DNA from: Sapria himalayana
Taxonomy: Eukaryota > Streptophyta > Magnoliopsida > Malpighiales > Rafflesiaceae
Length of the DNA: 64,000 bases
Direction of reading: 5' to 3'
Assembly: GCA_029783825.1 (NCBI GenBank)
Contig: JAREIK010002677.1
Span: forward strand, 77,411-141,410
Shown here: positions 62,865 to 64,000 of the stretch, piece after piece
Position numbering within the stretch: the stretch's first letter is position 1
How the letters are laid out: the number at the start of each line of letters is the position of its first letter
Translations under genes and position numbers: made by a program
Notes under the pieces: generated by a model
What the model saw: only the letters and a program-made list of their open reading frames with translations
Database searches by the model: none
Told to the model about the DNA's origin: nothing

Positions 62865-64000
62865 CTATCTATGTGTCTAACTATCTATTTATCTATATAT
62901 ATATATATATATATATCAATATGTCTATCTATCTATCTATGAATAAATCTATCTATCTATCTATCTATATATCTATCTATTTATCAATCTATTTGTCTAT
63001 CTACCTTTCTATCTAACTAATTTTTTAACTATCTATCTATATCACAATCTTTCTATCTAACTATTAGTGTATCTATCTATATGTCTGTTTATATGTCTAT
63101 CTATATTTCTATCTATCAATCATTCTATTTGTTTATCTATCCATCTATTTAACTATATATCTATCTATCTGACATCTCTCTATTTATCTCTCTAGTTATA
63201 TTTCTATATATCTTATATATCTATATATGTATATCTATCTGTCTATCTATATATCTATTTTTATATCAATCAATCTATCTGTTAATTTAGATATCTATCT
63301 ATCTATTTATCTATATATCTATAGGTCTACCTATCAATCTATCTATCTAACTATCTATATATTTATTTGTTTATCTATTTGCCTATCTATCTATATATCT
63401 ATTTATATATCTATCTATCTATTTTCCTATTTATCTATCTATGTTTCCATCTATCTATCTATTTCTCTATTTTTCTGTCTATGTCTCTACCTATCTATCT
63501 TTCTTTCTTTCTTTCTATTTGTCTATCTATCTTTCTATCAAACTATCTATCTATCAATATATTTATCTATCTAATACCTGTCTATTTATTTGTCTATCTA
63601 TATATATATCCATCTTTCTATAGATCTATCTATATCTTTTTCTTTCTATCTATCTATCTATTTGGCTATCTTTCTATCTATCAATATATTTTTCTAAACA
63701 TATATATCAATCAATATATCTTTTTTTCTTTATATATGTCTTTCTATCTATCTATTTATCTATCTATATATTTGTAAATTTATTTGTCAATCAATATATC
63801 TATCGATCTTTATATCTATATATCTTTCACTATCTATCTATCTATCGATTTGTGTATAAAGCTATCTATCTATCTACTTATTTGTCTATATATCAATGTT
63901 TCTATATGTCTATATATATTTCAATCTATTTTTTTATCTATCTGCCTTTATATATATCTGTTTATCTATATATCTCGTTATCTATATATGTATCAATTAT

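Larger units (their letters stand above)
57241..64000. repeat. Array C: degenerate (TATC)n, at least 6.76 kb, runs off the right edge
   Basis: Same tetranucleotide and same strand as arrays A and B. The left junction is abrupt, inside the PPR fragment. It contains (TA)n islands (about 57928-57958 and 61090-61125), a TG tract (62839-62864), a (CT)n run near 61921-61943, and several higher-order blocks. No unrelated insertion is visible before the window ends. Confidence 0.97.

Noticed and set aside
57241..63777. Long plus-strand frames (up to about 250 codons) in array C
   Set aside because: Same artefact of the tetranucleotide; hydrophobic repeats mimic membrane proteins but show no real segments or start context.
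1..64000. tRNA, rRNA, organelle or bacterial genes
   Set aside because: No cloverleaf-type or conserved rRNA sequence was noticed and all protein remnants are plant transposon, LINE or PPR type; I could not run a covariance search.

Overview
The window looks like gene-poor, heterochromatin-like nuclear DNA from a flowering plant. It is strongly AT-rich. The only protein homologies I can read are plant transposable elements (a CACTA/En-Spm DNA transposon family and an L1-type LINE), a pentatricopeptide-repeat (PPR) fragment and one unidentified exon-like island. All coding sequence found is broken by stops or frameshifts, and I see no intact host gene, tRNA or rRNA. The species cannot be named from the sequence.

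Layout. (1) 1-18511 is most of a CACTA element in minus orientation. Its head (5' end) is at 18511 and its tail lies beyond the left edge. It carries a ~1-kb tandem repeat (1-4770), a broken second transposon gene of the Transposase_24 type (5095-7130), a broken TNP2-type transposase (7271-10980), GA-rich and AT-rich simple repeats (11.2-14.06 kb), and subterminal repeats ending in the terminus CACTATAAAAAAA. (2) 18512-33142 is a 14.6-kb degenerate TATC array (GATA on the minus strand). (3) 33143-43372 is a second CACTA element of the same family in plus orientation, without recognisable transposase; its right terminus is CACTACAAGAAAA. (4) 43373-44495 and 51470-53527 are two pieces of one TATC array split by an approximately 7-kb LINE (44496-51469, minus strand). 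(5) 53528-57240 is the head of a third CACTA copy followed by non-repetitive sequence and a PPR pseudogene fragment. (6) 57241-64000 is another TATC array that runs off the right edge.

How the parts relate. The three CACTA heads (rightmost ~2 kb of copy 1, left ~2 kb of copies 2 and 3) are alignable by eye. Copies 1 and 2 also share the tail repeat family and the AT-rich internal microsatellite. All four visible CACTA termini sit exactly at TATC-array borders, and every array piece has the same strand orientation. The simplest reading is one very large TATC/GATA array (about 24.5 kb still present here, 38% of the window) invaded repeatedly by one CACTA family and once by a LINE. Long stop-free frames encoding I-Y-L-S repeats are a by-product of the tetranucleotide and are not genes.
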